Positions 1-10,745 of a DNA stretch of 64,000 bases are shown here, piece by piece. A program made the position numbers and the translations under genes. The stretch is taken from the NCBI RefSeq assembly GCF_964656455.1, contig NC_135724.1, forward strand, positions 16,010,919 through 16,074,918. Reading direction: 5' to 3'. Source of the stretch: Halichoerus grypus. Its lineage: Eukaryota; Chordata; Mammalia; Carnivora; Phocidae. Position 1 is the first letter of the stretch, and every line of letters starts with the position of its first letter. The notes under the pieces are model-generated. The model searched no databases and was not told the DNA's origin. It saw only the letters and a program-made list of their open reading frames with translations.

Positions 1-138
1 TACCACAAAGACAGACTTACAATGGGTGGGCCAGTTGGCTCTGGGCTCTCCAGCAGCCCATGAGAAAATGCTACACGAGTCCATATGGTAAAAACTGAAC
101 AATGCCCAGGAGAACTACAACTATTAAGACCAAAGAGA

Positions 139-273
139 GGGGCACCTGGATGGCTCAGGTTATGATCCCAGGGTTCTGGGATCGGGCACCCTGCTCGGCG
201 GGAAGCCTGCTTCTCCCTCTCCCACTCCCCCTGCTTGTGTTCCCTCTCTCGCTGTGTGTCTGTCAAAATCTTA
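139..273 (+). mobile_element. Can-SINE, internally deleted copy
   Basis: A carnivore tRNA-Lys-derived SINE in sense orientation: head GGGGCACCTGGATGGCTCAG, then the CT-rich body and a CTGTCAAAATCTTAAA tail. It is flanked by a 13-bp target-site duplication, AAGACCAAAGAGA at 126-138 and AAGACTAAAGAGA at 274-286 (one mismatch). The copy lacks about 27 bp that other copies carry between two occurrences of GGCTCAG, joining the head straight to GGTTATGATCCCAG. It has no coding role. SINEs of this class are transcribed by RNA polymerase III and moved by L1 proteins; the A-box region is mostly present here. Confidence 0.9.
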
Positions 274-286
274 AAGACTAAAGAGA

Positions 287-2069
287 AATTTCGCTCGAGG
301 GTCACTGTAAAAAGAACAGGTTATGTGATGAAATCGTCCCTATAATGGTTGTGGTCAGTTTCACAGGAATGCCTCTTACCATGGCCTTCCAGTATAGATT
401 GTTGCTGTCCTGTCCAGTCTGGCTGAGGCCCATCGATGGGTCCCTATGATGTTGCCCAGGCTACACGTGCAGTATGCCAACAGCTGTCTGTGCTGTGTGC
501 CGATTTTCGCTGCTGCTTTGCTTTCTGCGGCTGCCTGCTTCAGGAGATGACCTATGTGGGTGCCGACAGAGGGGCACATTTCTTGGCTTTTACTATTTGT
601 GACTTCCTTGCTTTGTCCTCCCTAAATGCTTCTGGCTTTTCCTTAACGATGGCATGATTTCTCGTTCTTACTGGCTCCTGTTTAAACATCTTAGAGATCC
701 TGCTTCCTTCCTTCCGGACCTTTCTGTCCTTTCCTCCTCTCCCATCTGTAGGTCCGATATACATTTCCCTTCAAGCAGCATCTTCTAGCTTAAACAGTGC
801 TAGTCTCCAAGACAATATTCTGAGGATGTCATGAACCTGCTCTATCTTTATACTTGAGCACGGTGTCTTCTACTCTGGACGGACCAGTTTTCTCTTTATC
901 TCCTGGATGCGGTGGGGTTTCCAGTGCTAGTATGTGTTCACACAGTCCCTAAGTTTCTAAAGAAGAAAATGGAGATAAAAGGACGTTATTTTCCTTAGCT
1001 TGGTAGAAGAGTAGAGTAAGTCTTTTAATGTGGGAGCTGTCCGCTTAGGCTGCTCAGAGCAGAACTGTACCATGAAGAGCAGATGCTTTCATGATTCCAT
1101 AATCCTGTGTTGGGGGCTGGGGGGCAGGTGAAGTTGCTGTAGATTTTAGTTAATAGGGCTCTGTTTTCTCCATAAATAGCTCAAAGTGAAATCAGCCATT
1201 GAACATACCAGTCATTATAAAAGGTAAGCGGAGTTAACAGGTTTTATTGCATCACGGGTAGGCTACGGTAGACTCTTCTCTCGCAGGATCGGTTTAACAC
1301 CAAAATGCGATATAATGTGACAGATTACAGAACTCTGTTTGCTACCCAGGCTATAACGACACTTTCCTGACTGGGAACTGGAAGGGTTCATAGCGAAAGT
1401 GGTGACACTTGGTTTGCTCAGCTGATTGGCTCTGGGTTCTTTCCTTCAACATTCTTATGATCCAAGTGGTGATTTAACAGGGGGGCTGTATTAACTGTAT
1501 TTCCATTTTGCGCTTTATGAAAAGCCACAGATGACCGAGATAGGAATGTGTACAAGGAAGTGTGAGTGACAGTCTTGGTGGATATAGTACACGAAAGGCC
1601 TTTTGAGCAGAACCTGGATATGATTAAATGCTGGATTTGCTCAGGGAGGTTTAGGTTTTAGAGCCATAAACTATTATTTATTAAAGTCTTGCAGAAAATA
1701 ACTTTTATTGTAAATCTGAACCTTTGGAGATCCTAAACCCCTTTTCCCTGTGGGAGCGGTCGTTTTTATAACAGAATTGTTGATTATACAAGATTTCTTA
1801 AAAGAATGCAAATATTGTGTAACAGAAGAGACTGTTTAATTTTTCTGGACATTGCCAAACACACACTTAACATTAATTTTGGTTGTGTTCAGAAATATTG
1901 ACCTAACAGTTTTTATTCGTAACTTTACAGATGAGCTAAATTAAGGCTTAGGCCTCTCAAGCAGCTTCCACAAAGTCCTATAGCTTGTAAGGGACAGAGC
2001 CACAGTGGAGTAGTGTTTCCAATTTTGATTATTCATTTCTTAATGGCAACAGGATTTTGTTCTCAGTCC
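287..2069. other. No gene recognised
   Basis: Moderately AT-rich sequence without a credible exon, RNA gene or confidently named repeat. Three overlapping open frames of 67-73 codons at 376-764 lie on both strands and have no recognisable similarity, so I treat them as chance. Confidence 0.5.
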
Positions 2070-2385
2070 TCTTGCTGCATAACAAACCACCTCAGATCTC
2101 AGTGACCTGAAACAATGATTTTCTATGGGTTTGCATTTTGGATCTGCTCCAAATGGTGTTGGCTGGGGAGACTCAGCGGGGGCTGGAGGAGCCAAGGTGG
2201 CCCCAGTCTTATGTTGGGGGCCTTGGTACCAGCTGCCAGCTGGAATGCCTCTGTTCTCCAAGGGACCTCTCTGCCTGTGCCTTTATCAGGAGCCTAGGCG
2301 GGGCTTCCTTTCGTGGAGGTCCAAGCCTTCCAACAGCACGGGGATGGAAACTGTTGGAGGTAGCTTTTCAGGCCTAAATTAAGAC
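2070..2385 (-). mobile_element. Possible ancient LTR-type repeat
   Basis: The start, CTTGCTGCATAACAAACCAC followed by CTCAGTGACCTGAAACAATG, resembles the antisense end of old mammalian MaLR-like LTRs (gctgcataacaaa...agtggcttaaaacaac). The open frames of 60-85 codons here lie inside it and on both strands, so I do not call a gene. The family name is uncertain. Confidence 0.35.
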
Positions 2386-2428
2386 TGGAAGTAGTGTGGG
2401 TCACCGTTGCTGTACACTGGCGTTTTGT

Positions 2429-2905
2429 GTATTTTTTGTATTAGATTCCAGTATAGTTACTCTATAGTGTTATATTTCAGGTGTACAATATAGTGATTCA
2501 ACAATTTTATTCATTACTCAGTGCTCATCATCATAAGTGAGCTCTTTGTCCCCTTCACCTGTTTCCCCCATCCCCACCTTCCCTCTGGTAAGCATCAGTT
2601 TCTCTGTAGTTAAGAGTTTCTTTTTTGGTTTCTCATTTGTTTCTTAAATGCCACACATAAAGTGAAATCATACGGTATTTGTGTTTCTCGGACTTATTTT
2701 CACTTAGCATTATATTCATTGTCATTGCAAATGGCAAGCTTTCGTTCTTTTTTATGGCTAAATGAAACTCTATTGTGTGTCTATTATATATATGTGTGTA
2801 CATATATAATACATTACCTGTTCTTTATCCATTCATCTATTAATGGACACTTGGGCTGCTTCCATAATCGGGCTATTGTAAATAACGCTGCACTAAACAC
2901 GGGCT
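2429..2905 (-). mobile_element. L1 3' end, antisense (older copy)
   Basis: Reading minus-strand, this is the end of an L1 ORF2 plus its 3' UTR. The plus strand shows the familiar antisense phrases TTCAGGTGTACAATATAGTG, TTATCCATTCATCTATTAAT, GGACACTTGGGCTGCTTCC and GGCTATTGTAAATAACGCTG. The order (UTR on the left, ORF2 end on the right) fixes the minus orientation. It is broken by substitutions and cannot encode a protein. It abuts L1 5'-UTR-like sequence at about 2906, which suggests an element that lost its middle. Confidence 0.8.
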
Positions 2906-3079
2906 TCGGCCAAGAGGCATTGGAGAGGGCGGGAGATGTGCGTGAGCACGTTGAGCAGTGTGCATGGGGGCTGTGCATTTATGCTGGGGAGTCGGGGAGG
3001 GAAATGGCGCCTACTAATTCCTTTGTTCCTGGAGGAACCTCCCAACAGCTTGTCCCTCCTGTATGCCTCAGGTGTTTTT

Positions 3080-3682
3080 TTTTTTTAATTTTTTGTTATG
3101 TTAATCCCCATACATTACATCATTAGTTTTAGATATAGTGTTCCATGATTCATTGTTTGTGCATAACACCCAGTGCTCCATGCAGAACGTGCCCTCCTCA
3201 GTACCCATCACCAGGCTAACCCATCCTCCCACCCCCCTCCCCTCTAGAACCCTCAGTTTGTTTTTCAGAGTCCATCGCGTCTCTCATGGTTCTTCTCCCC
3301 CTCCGATTTCCCCCCCTTCATTCTTCCCCTCCTGCTACATTCTTCTTTTTTTCTTTCTTAACATATATTGCATTATTTGTTTCAGAGGTACAGATCTGAG
3401 ATTCAACAGTCTTGCACAATTCACAGCGCTTACCAGAGCACATACCCTCCCCAGTGTCCATCACCCAGTCACCCCATCCCTCCCACCCCACCCCCCACTC
3501 CAGCAACCCTCAGTTTGTTTCCTGAGATTAAGAATTCCTCATATCAGTGAGGTCATATGATACATGTCTTTCTCTGTTTCTTATTTCGCTCAGCATAATA
3601 CCCTCCAGTTCCATCCACGTCGTTGCAAATGGCAAGATCTCATTCCTTTTGATGGCTGCATAATATTCCATTGTATATATAT
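3080..3682 (-). mobile_element. L1 3' end, 5'-truncated, intact TSD
   Basis: A 0.6-kb L1 tail in antisense. It has a poly-T (poly-A) at the left, then 3'-UTR sequence (CATTGTTTGTGCATAACACC, CAGTGCTCCATGCAGAACG), and ends in ORF2-proximal sequence (GGCAAGATCTCATTCC, GGCTGCATAATATTCCATTG). It is flanked by a perfect 13-bp duplication CTCAGGTGTTTTT at 3067-3079 and 3683-3695, typical of L1 target-primed insertion with 5' truncation. The C-rich stretch around 3470-3505 is the G-rich tract of the L1 3' UTR on the coding strand and fits a G-quadruplex pattern. Open frames across it are chance. Confidence 0.9.
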
Positions 3683-3787
3683 CTCAGGTGTTTTTCATAC
3701 TGCTCCTTCTATGCTGTCTCTTTGAGGGTGAGGGCTCTGTTTCCTCTTGCTCTCCTGGCTCTCCCAGTGACGAGCCTGCTGATTTTT

Positions 3788-3983
3788 TTTTTTTTTTTGA
3801 AAGATTTTATTTATCTGTTTGACAGAGACAGCAAGAGAGGGAACACAAGCAGGGGGAGCAGGAGAGGGAAAAGCAGGCTTCCTGCCGAGCAGGGAGCCCG
3901 ATGCGGGGCTCAATCCCAAGACCCTGGGATCATGACCTGAGCCGAAGGCAGACGCTTAACCGACTGAGCCACCCAGGTGCCCC
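3788..3983 (-). mobile_element. Can-SINE, young type, intact TSD
   Basis: Antisense carnivore SINE from poly-T/AAAGATTTTATTTATCTG to GAGCCACCCAGGTGCCCC. The perfect 17-bp duplication CGAGCCTGCTGATTTTT lies at 3771-3787 and 3984-4000. It sits inside the L1 5'-UTR-like sequence. Open frames of 74-89 codons across it are the standard Can-SINE chance frames. Confidence 0.95.
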
Positions 3984-4335
3984 CGAGCCTGCTGATTTTT
4001 AATATTCCAGGTTTTCAGTCCCACGGACTATAGGAACTCATGAAATTTGACCCCCTGGCTTTCAAAACCAAATGTTTCGGGGTTCATCGTCCCTGTGTGG
4101 GCTCTCCAGTGTGAGGGTCTGCTTCTCTCCCTTCTTTGCACCAGTGGGTCCACGTAGCTCCCAACTGTCTCTTCCTTTCCTACCCTCTTCGATATGGCCT
4201 CTACAGTTAGTGTTGTGCGGTTTGTTCTGCCAGTCTTCAAGTTTTCTGGGCTATTTACACTGTTGTGATGGTACCTAGTGATACAGTGGGATGAGGTGGG
4301 CCTGGGTCTTCCTATTCCGCCATCTTCCCTAGAAG

Positions 4336-5724
4336 TCTCTGTATACCCTTCATCAAACCAAGGGACAGGCCCAGCCCAGACTGGAGGGAGGTGGCCTATG
4401 CAGGGGAATGGGAGGAGTGTTGGAGGCTGTTACTGCAGAGAAGCTTTGCTGTAGGTCTCTAACCACCACCCTGCGGGCCAGAATCCTCCTTCACTTGACG
4501 TCGTCTTTTCTGTTGACTTAGAGTCTCATGTGGCTCCTCGGACTTTCCAAACAGCTGCTCCAACCATTTCTTTGCTATATTTTATATTCCATTTCTATTT
4601 CTGCACACAATAGCAGTTTAGAGCTCTTGGCCCCAAGTTCTAGTTTGCTTATGGCTGTGTTTGTGCACTTACTACTCCATGTGAATAAAGACCGTCCCCA
4701 AGTCCACAGCTGAAGGCCTTGCTGCTTTCTTCTTCTCATCCTTTTGAATGTTGCACAGATTTCACTCCTCTTGAATTTGTTATCTCCAAACGAGCATATT
4801 GCCAACCTTATTATTGCTGATGGGCCAACATTTTCCTGGCTCAGCAGAGCTGCTGTCTTGGAGTATTGATCCCCCTTTCTTCTCTCCATGCTCCATCTCA
4901 TCTACCAAATAACAGCCTTGAAATGTGCCTCTTCATCACTCCTGCTCAGGCTTCTGTCCCCTCATCCCTCACTTGACAGTGTTCCAGGGATTGTCCTCCC
5001 TCCTGATCTCCCCCTGCTCCACTCCGTTCTTCCCACAGCTGCTGGTCTTTGGGAAAGCTATTGATGAAACCTACATCCTGTCCCCTCCCACCAGTCACCT
5101 CTTGCTGCCACTTGAACTGCTTTCCTATGTTCTGGACCTGTCAGCAGCTATGCCACCCCCCCCCCACTCAGTAAATATTTAGGTGAGAATTTTCCCGTTA
5201 CAATCATTAAGACCTATTCAGCCACTTTCTGTAGACCTCTGCTCAAGGCCAAATTGTAGGCATAGCTTTGAATGTCTTGGGTTTAGATTTTATTTTGGTG
5301 AAGGGTTTCTGAAATGCTTTTGTACACTGGAATGACAGGATTGAAGATTTGGGAGGATTGATGGGGGTGGGTAGGGTGCGTGGTAGTGAATAGAATGTTT
5401 TGCTCAGGAAGGGAGAAGTTGATTTTGAAGCAGTAGCATTATGGAAGTGGGTACATAGCCAGAGTTGTCTCAGATGTCAGCCATACGGGAGTCGTGTAAG
5501 ATGTGAGCCATCCCATGTCTGTGAACACGTGTGTGACAACAAGGCAGGTCTTAATAATAGAGGCGGCAGATAACCTCTCCATCTTCACCCATCCTCCCCT
5601 TAGGATCATTCTTTCCATCCTGAGCTCGTGTCTCCTTATCTCAGACATGTTCCTGTTTCCCTTTCTTGTACTTTATCTGCCTTTGAGGAAGAAAGAATCT
5701 GTTAACACTTCCATTGATTGAAAA
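4336..5724. other. No gene recognised
   Basis: Mixed unique sequence with pyrimidine-rich stretches at about 4920-5170 and a run of C at 5155-5166. The chance frames (61-108 codons) lie on both strands and have no recognisable similarity. Confidence 0.45.
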
Positions 5725-5725
5725 T

Positions 5726-6050
5726 TACGGTGGACTGAATGTTTGTGGTCCCCCTCCCCCACAATTCATATTGTACTGCCTCCCCAATGTGAGGCTATTA
5801 GGAGGTGGGTTCTTGGGGGAGGTGATTGATTAGGTCATGAGGGTGGAGCCTCCAGGAATGGGATTCATGCCTTCATGAAAGGTGCTAGAGTGTTCTTTCT
5901 GTCCCCTGTGTGAGGACACTGCAAACTAGGAAGCACGCTCTCCTCTGGCACCCTGATCTTGGACTGCCCAGTCTCCAGACTGTGGTTTAAACCACCCAGC
6001 CGGTGGTATTCGGGCATAGTGGTCCAGACAAAGACAGTAAATCATTCCTA
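5726..6050 (+). mobile_element. MLT1-type (ERVL-MaLR) solitary LTR
   Basis: An old non-coding LTR in sense orientation. It reads GGTGGACTGAATGTTTGTGG, AGGAGGTGGGTTCTTGGG, GATTAGGTCATGAGGGTGG, CTGTGTGAGGACACTGC, CTTGGACTGCCCAGTCTCC and ends TTTAAACCACCCAGCCGG...CCAGACAAAGACA. These phrases follow the MLT1A-like consensus order. No internal retroviral sequence is present, so it is a recombined solo LTR. It is degraded, so any promoter activity would have to be shown. Confidence 0.75.
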
Positions 6051-6360
6051 TGAAAGTGTCCGTTTCTTTAGTTGTGAGATAAAATTAACAGTAATGCTGT
6101 AATCCACAAAAACCTAATACTTGGGGGTCTTGCCTTAAAAACTAAAAAACAAAACCAACCAACCAACCACAAAAGCAATGCCCTCTCTCTGTCCTCCTTT
6201 GCTGCTCCCTGGAGCTCAGATGTGATGCGGGGGCTCAAATAGGAGCACATGTTGGGACTGAAAAGCAAGCAGCAGCCCAGTATCTTAGCAGCCTGTGCTG
6301 TTCGTGCACATCATATGAGCGAGAGAAAGCTCTATCTTCAAGTCCTTATTGTTTGACTCT

Positions 6361-7140
6361 GTAGCTGCCAAAGAGATCTTCGAGTTGGTATCACATCCGT
6401 GATGACAATTACGACTACCATTCGTCGGGTGCCCATTCCGTGCTGTGGGTGCGTTTTACACGACGGCCTGACGAGGCAGCTAATTCTCCCCTCTTCCACC
6501 CGAGCAAACAGAAGCTGGACGTGGTTCATCAGCTGGCCTGAGATCCCACGGCAGGGGCGCGTGCCGGCGGCTGGGCTTCCACCCATCTTGGCCCAACCCT
6601 GGGCTCAGGGTGCTTCCTGTTGGAAGCACCCTGACACCCACGTCTGCCCAGAAGTTTGTGGAGAGCCTGGCGCAACCCAAAGTGATGCCCGGACTGGTCA
6701 TTTCTGGCCCTTTATGGTATCTGGGGGAGAGGCCCCAAGGTCACCGTGGTCTTGTGTCCGAGCCTTTGGGTCCGTGAGCCTCTGCTAGAGAGCCGGGTTT
6801 GAAGGCAGCTTGGTTAGAGCTGCAGCGACCTGCCTGAGCTGCCACCAGCACACACGGGCCCTGAGGGGCGATGGTCCCGAACCTCCCCTCCCTGACTCTA
6901 AGTGTCCTCTGAGCCGCAGGACAGCCCTTGTGACTGCATCTTGGAGTGTTACGGTCCTGCCAGCGCCTCGTGTGGATTCGGGGGTCACGACTTGAAGGGA
7001 GCAGGCAGCTGTTGGCCAGAAACTCCTCGGGGGGCACAAGATGGCTAATGGGGTCTAAGTGCATCGGGCACGGGCGGGGTCAGCCGGGAGAAAGGCATTG
7101 GGCGCTGACGGGACCTTGTTACCCAAGAGTATTGTCGAGG
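6361..7140. promoter_or_regulatory. CpG-dense segment (possible CpG island)
   Basis: By hand count there are about 42 CpG in 780 bp, against very few in the flanking DNA, at a GC content I estimate near 58%. That gives an observed/expected ratio around 0.6-0.65, at the edge of the usual island criteria. Several chance frames up to 129 codons lie on both strands, as GC-rich DNA produces. No exon or splice pattern is convincing. The left end (6390-6520) may include a MIR remnant. It could be a distal regulatory element or a decayed island. Confidence 0.4.
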
Positions 7141-7971
7141 CCCTCTGTCTTCAACGTTTGTAAACCTTGTGTGCCTGGAGATGGACAACCTATGTCGGAA
7201 AATAGAGAAAAGTGCAGCTGGAAAGGGGGTCGCTAGCTCCTTTGTACCTCACACCGTGGAGTGGTTTCCCCTAACCCTGTGCACATCTTTGTAAAGAGTT
7301 ACAAAACAACTTTCCTCCTGGACCCGGGAGGAATACCCGGACCATTCCTAATACATCTGCAGTGAGCATGCCTTACTTACAAAGGAGCAAAAGGTGCCTT
7401 GTAGCTTCACAGCTGGGCCTTGTGGCTTTGTTGTGACTTTACAGGAAGAGCAAACCCTGTCCCGTGAGTGTGATGTGGCTGCTTCCACAGGCCCTGGCTA
7501 CTCACAGGCATCACAGTTGCTGGCCCCTGTCACGTGGCTGTATCTTCAAGCAGAATCTCCTTCGCTCCCAGCAGGCCAGTAAAATATTGGTACTTCTCTC
7601 TGAAGAGGTGAATCTCTGAGGGTGGTTTGCAGCATTTGCTCCCCGGTCCTTGGCATCACCCCCAGGAGTTCACTACTGTGTTTTGCACGTTGTGTCTGTC
7701 ACATGTTGGTGAGCTTGATGGATTAAGTCCAGCCCCCCTGGGGTTCTTGCTCAGTTAGAACCGTGTTCCTCGGCTGACCGTGCCTTCTAGCCATACAGAT
7801 GTTCACTAGACCCATTTGTGTGTCTCCTGGTGAGCAGTATGCTTTTCGGTGGGAAACAACCAGCGAGAACTGGCCCAGAGTGTGTACATGCACTCAGACC
7901 TCTAAGCGCGGCTCCTCTTGAGTGTAATGCTCCCTGACACCTAGAGGTTTCCTTTTATTTTGTCTTCAGAA
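7141..7971. other. No gene recognised
   Basis: Unique sequence of average composition. One 62-codon frame at 7394-7582 has no recognisable similarity. Confidence 0.45.
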
Positions 7972-7985
7972 GAAAATCAGATTTT

Positions 7986-8171
7986 TTTTTTTTAAAGATT
8001 TTATTTATTTGACAGAGACAGCGAGAGAGAGAACACAAGCAGGGGGAGTGGGAGAGGGAGAAGCAGGCTTCCCACTGAGCAGGGAGCCCAATGCGGGGCT
8101 CCATCCCAGGACCCTGGGATCATGACCTGAGCCGAAGGCAGACCCTCAACGACTGAGCCACCCAGGTGCCC
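7986..8171 (-). mobile_element. Can-SINE, young type, intact TSD
   Basis: Antisense element from the T-run/AAAGATTTTATTTATTTG to GAGCCACCCAGGTGCCC. It is flanked by the perfect duplication GAAAATCAGATTTT at 7972-7985 and 8172-8185. Confidence 0.95.
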
Positions 8172-8304
8172 GAAAATCAGATTTTCTTGACTACACGTAG
8201 TGAAGTGATATACCCAGATATTTCCATGAGATTGCGTTTTTTGCAGTTGGATCTATAAAATAAGCATAGCCAGATGAATTGTTGGTTAAAATGATGTGAT
8301 ATAC

Positions 8305-8480
8305 TTTTTTTTTTTTTAAAGATTTTATTAGACCATGCATGAACAGGGGGGAGAGGCAGAGGGAGAAGGATAGCAGACTCCCTACTGAGCAGGGAGCCCG
8401 ACACGGGGGCTCGATCCCAGGACCCTAAGATCATGACCTGAGCGGAAAGTAGATGCTTAACTGAGCCACCAAGGCACCTC
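8305..8480 (-). mobile_element. Can-SINE, diverged copy
   Basis: Antisense SINE with an abnormal middle: GATTTTATTAGACCATGCAT replaces the usual GACAGAGA tract, and the 3' part reads GAGCGGAAAGTAGATGCTTA then CTGAGCCACCAAGGCACC. It is older and more mutated than the copy 130 bp upstream. ACTTTTT-like direct repeats flank it only loosely. Confidence 0.85.
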
Positions 8481-8490
8481 AGTAGACTCC

Positions 8491-9479
8491 TACTTTTTGA
8501 AGAGTTTTCACATGGTTGCTTCATATGGTAAGCTTAATGATGATTATCCAACACTTACTTAGAATGGGATTAAAAAAAAAAAAATTCTTCTGGATTCCTT
8601 CTATGATTACCAGCCATCTAGTCTGATGTTTTGTTGCTGTTAACCATGGGGAGCCTTTAATGCTAATAAACTGAGAAGTCCACACATCTTCAGTCCCATA
8701 ACCAACAAAATCAGGTTTAAAATGCTGACAGGGAATGTCCTCTGTCTCTTGATGATCGTTACTGGCTATGAGTAGGGATGTTTGCCTGTGTCCTTATGAG
8801 TGAGTTTCCATCTTGGAGGGAGCACCCTGGTCGATGGGCCAAATGGTTGCATGTACGTGAAGGGGAGAATGCCAGCTAATGCATACAAGCCTTTAGCTTT
8901 GTAGGATTTCTCCCATCAAATCATGAGAAAATTACAGTGGAATCCATGTGAAGTCCAGGCTAACTTTAGCTACTGGACTTCTATAAGTAACTGTAATCCC
9001 CAAGAGAGGAAGCCAATGGAAGGATATTTAAGAACTGCGACTCTATTCCCCTTGTTTCTTACCAGTCTTTTCACTTGGTTTCTGCCTCAGCTCACCTTTT
9101 GACACTGTTTTTCAGATTGCTGGCAGGGAACTCTTAAATAGGAGGGGACACTTAATTGTGGCGACCTAGTTTGAAGGCTGGGAGCGGAGGCGGATGGAGG
9201 ATTTGTGTTGAAGGAGTGTTTGAGTAGAAGGCCCGTTCTTTTTGTTGAGTTGTGTGTTTCTTGGGCATGTCTTAGGGGAGGTGGGGTCACATTCCGGGTT
9301 CTTACAGTGGGTCTCCTCTCGGTCTACGGCTCCGGTGCCACCCAGAGTGATCTCATCTGTTCCTATTTACCCTCAGCTGCCAAATGCACATGGACGGTTC
9401 TTCAAAGTTCTAGACGTCCATGGCACTCCTCTGGAGGCCCTGCAGGCCCCACAAACATAGCGTCTGAAATGGAACTCCT
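8491..9479. other. No gene recognised
   Basis: Unique sequence including an A13 run at about 8573-8585. Frames at 9087-9528 overlap on both strands and have no recognisable similarity. Confidence 0.45.
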
Positions 9480-10355
9480 TTCTCCGGCCATTCTTCCCTC
9501 TCAGCCTTGCGTTCTAGATCTCACCTAGTGGCTCCACCACCAACTTCCCAGTCTCCCAAACTGCAGTCAGGGGAGTTATCCATTATTCTCTGCCTTTCAA
9601 AAATCTCCAGGCTCACTCCATTGATACCAAGGCCTGTCCCTCCTCCTCATGAGAGTCTCACAAACGAGATCTTTCTGTCCATCTCCATTGCTGCGGAGCT
9701 CACGGTCTCTTGCCCTAAATAACATGCTCTGGCCTGGGCTCTGAACTGTCTTCCTCCGGGACTTGATTTTGTGTTGCTGTGTCACTTCCTTAAGACAGCC
9801 AGTCTGAAGTTGTCCAGCTCTGCTTGGCTTTGTGTGGAAACCACTTCTTGGCTTGGCCGACCCTCCGGGGCCAATCCATAGCCGCCCCCTCTTCCACCTC
9901 CCCATTCTCAGGTGCCCGCCTCACTGAACTCTGCCGCATCTGGGGAGATGGTGTTGTCCAAAACAGGACACTTTTGAGAAAGAAAACGCTATTAATGATT
10001 ATACCGATATCCTAGGCAAACAGGGAGATTGTTCTGGGCAAATCAGGACATCTGTTCACTTGCTGTTGCCTCTTCCCTTGGGATGCCCTTCCCACTCTTC
10101 CAATAAGTTCCCACTATCCTTAAAACTCAGCCATAACCAGAGAAAAAGACTAGTTTTCTCTTTGGAGCTTGATGTTGCTTTTTCATGCTGGTCTTAAAGC
10201 ATGTGTATGCTCTATGTCCCTCAAAGGGTCTTCCCCACCCCCACCCCATGACTGTAAGCTCCATGACCATAAGAACAGTATTTCTCCTCCTCTGTATCCC
10301 TAGCATCATGCCTGGTCCCTGGCACTTGGGAAATAGTCAATCTTTGTTGAATGAA
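9480..10355 (+). mobile_element. L2 LINE remnant, 3' region
   Basis: Order and wording match the 3' part of mammalian L2: GGCTCCACCACCAACTTCCC, CTTTCTGTCCATCTCCATTG, GCTCTGAACTGTCTTCCTCC, TTGGGATGCCCTTCCCACTC, then ACTGTAAGCTCCATGACC and CATGCCTGGTCCCTGGCAC...TCTTTGTTGAATGAA at the 3' end. It is strongly diverged and non-coding. The frames of 60-107 codons across it are chance. Confidence 0.65.
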
Positions 10356-10469
10356 AATCATTTAAAAAAATTAAGCGCATTGAACTTGGAGCCAGTCTGT
10401 AGGTTTCCTTCTGTTGCAAACCTTCAATATTCGTGACCGGATTTAATTATGCCCAAGCTTGCCTCGGGG

Positions 10470-10745
10470 CTCTTGGATTTATTGTGCCTCTAGCCTTCAA
10501 CCTGTGCTTTGGTACTGGGCTTACATGCCCTGATCCTCCTGAACCTACTGTGAAATTATGGTCTCACTTCAGAGATTCCCATATCTTCTACATCACGTGG
10601 TTATCACACTTGGCAATTCTGTATTTGGGTGACTGTCAGTCTGTTTTCCCCGACTAGACTGTTAGCACAGTGAGGAAAGAAGCTGTGCTGGTCGCCTTCC
10701 ACCACAGTGGCTGGGGTTAAGGAGGCAGTCAACATTTAGGGAATG
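10470..10745 (+). mobile_element. Second L2 3'-end remnant
   Basis: CCCCGACTAGACTGTTAGC, GAGGAAAGAAGCTGTGCTGG and GGAGGCAGTCAACATTTAGG parallel the L2 3' end (actgtgagctcctcgagggcagg ... agtaggtactcaacatttg). It lies just downstream of the first copy in the same orientation. Confidence 0.5.

Larger units (their letters stand above)
2906..4335 (-). mobile_element. L1 5'-UTR-like sequence, antisense, interrupted twice
   Basis: Segments 2906-3066, 3696-3770 and 4001-4335 read together as antisense L1 5' UTR. They carry phrases such as AAATGGCGCCTACTAATTCC, GGCTTTCAAAACCAAATG and, at the right end, CCTATTCCGCCATCTTCCC, the complement of the 'GAAGATGGCGGAATAGG' start seen in many L1s. A younger L1 3' end (3080-3682) and a Can-SINE (3788-3983) split it, each with clear target-site duplications. 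Together with 2429-2905 it looks like one old minus-strand L1 missing its ORFs. Confidence 0.55.

Noticed and set aside
3671..3940. Recurrent frames with arginine/glycine-rich ends at Can-SINEs (also 17253, 19638, 19675, 22721, 24020, 26121)
   Set aside because: They share the same peptide wording because they translate the same SINE body. This is repeat sequence, not a protein family.
5726..6050. Endogenous retrovirus with genes
   Set aside because: Only solitary MaLR-type LTRs are present here and at 36.05 and 33.9 kb; no gag, pol or env-like frame lies beside them.
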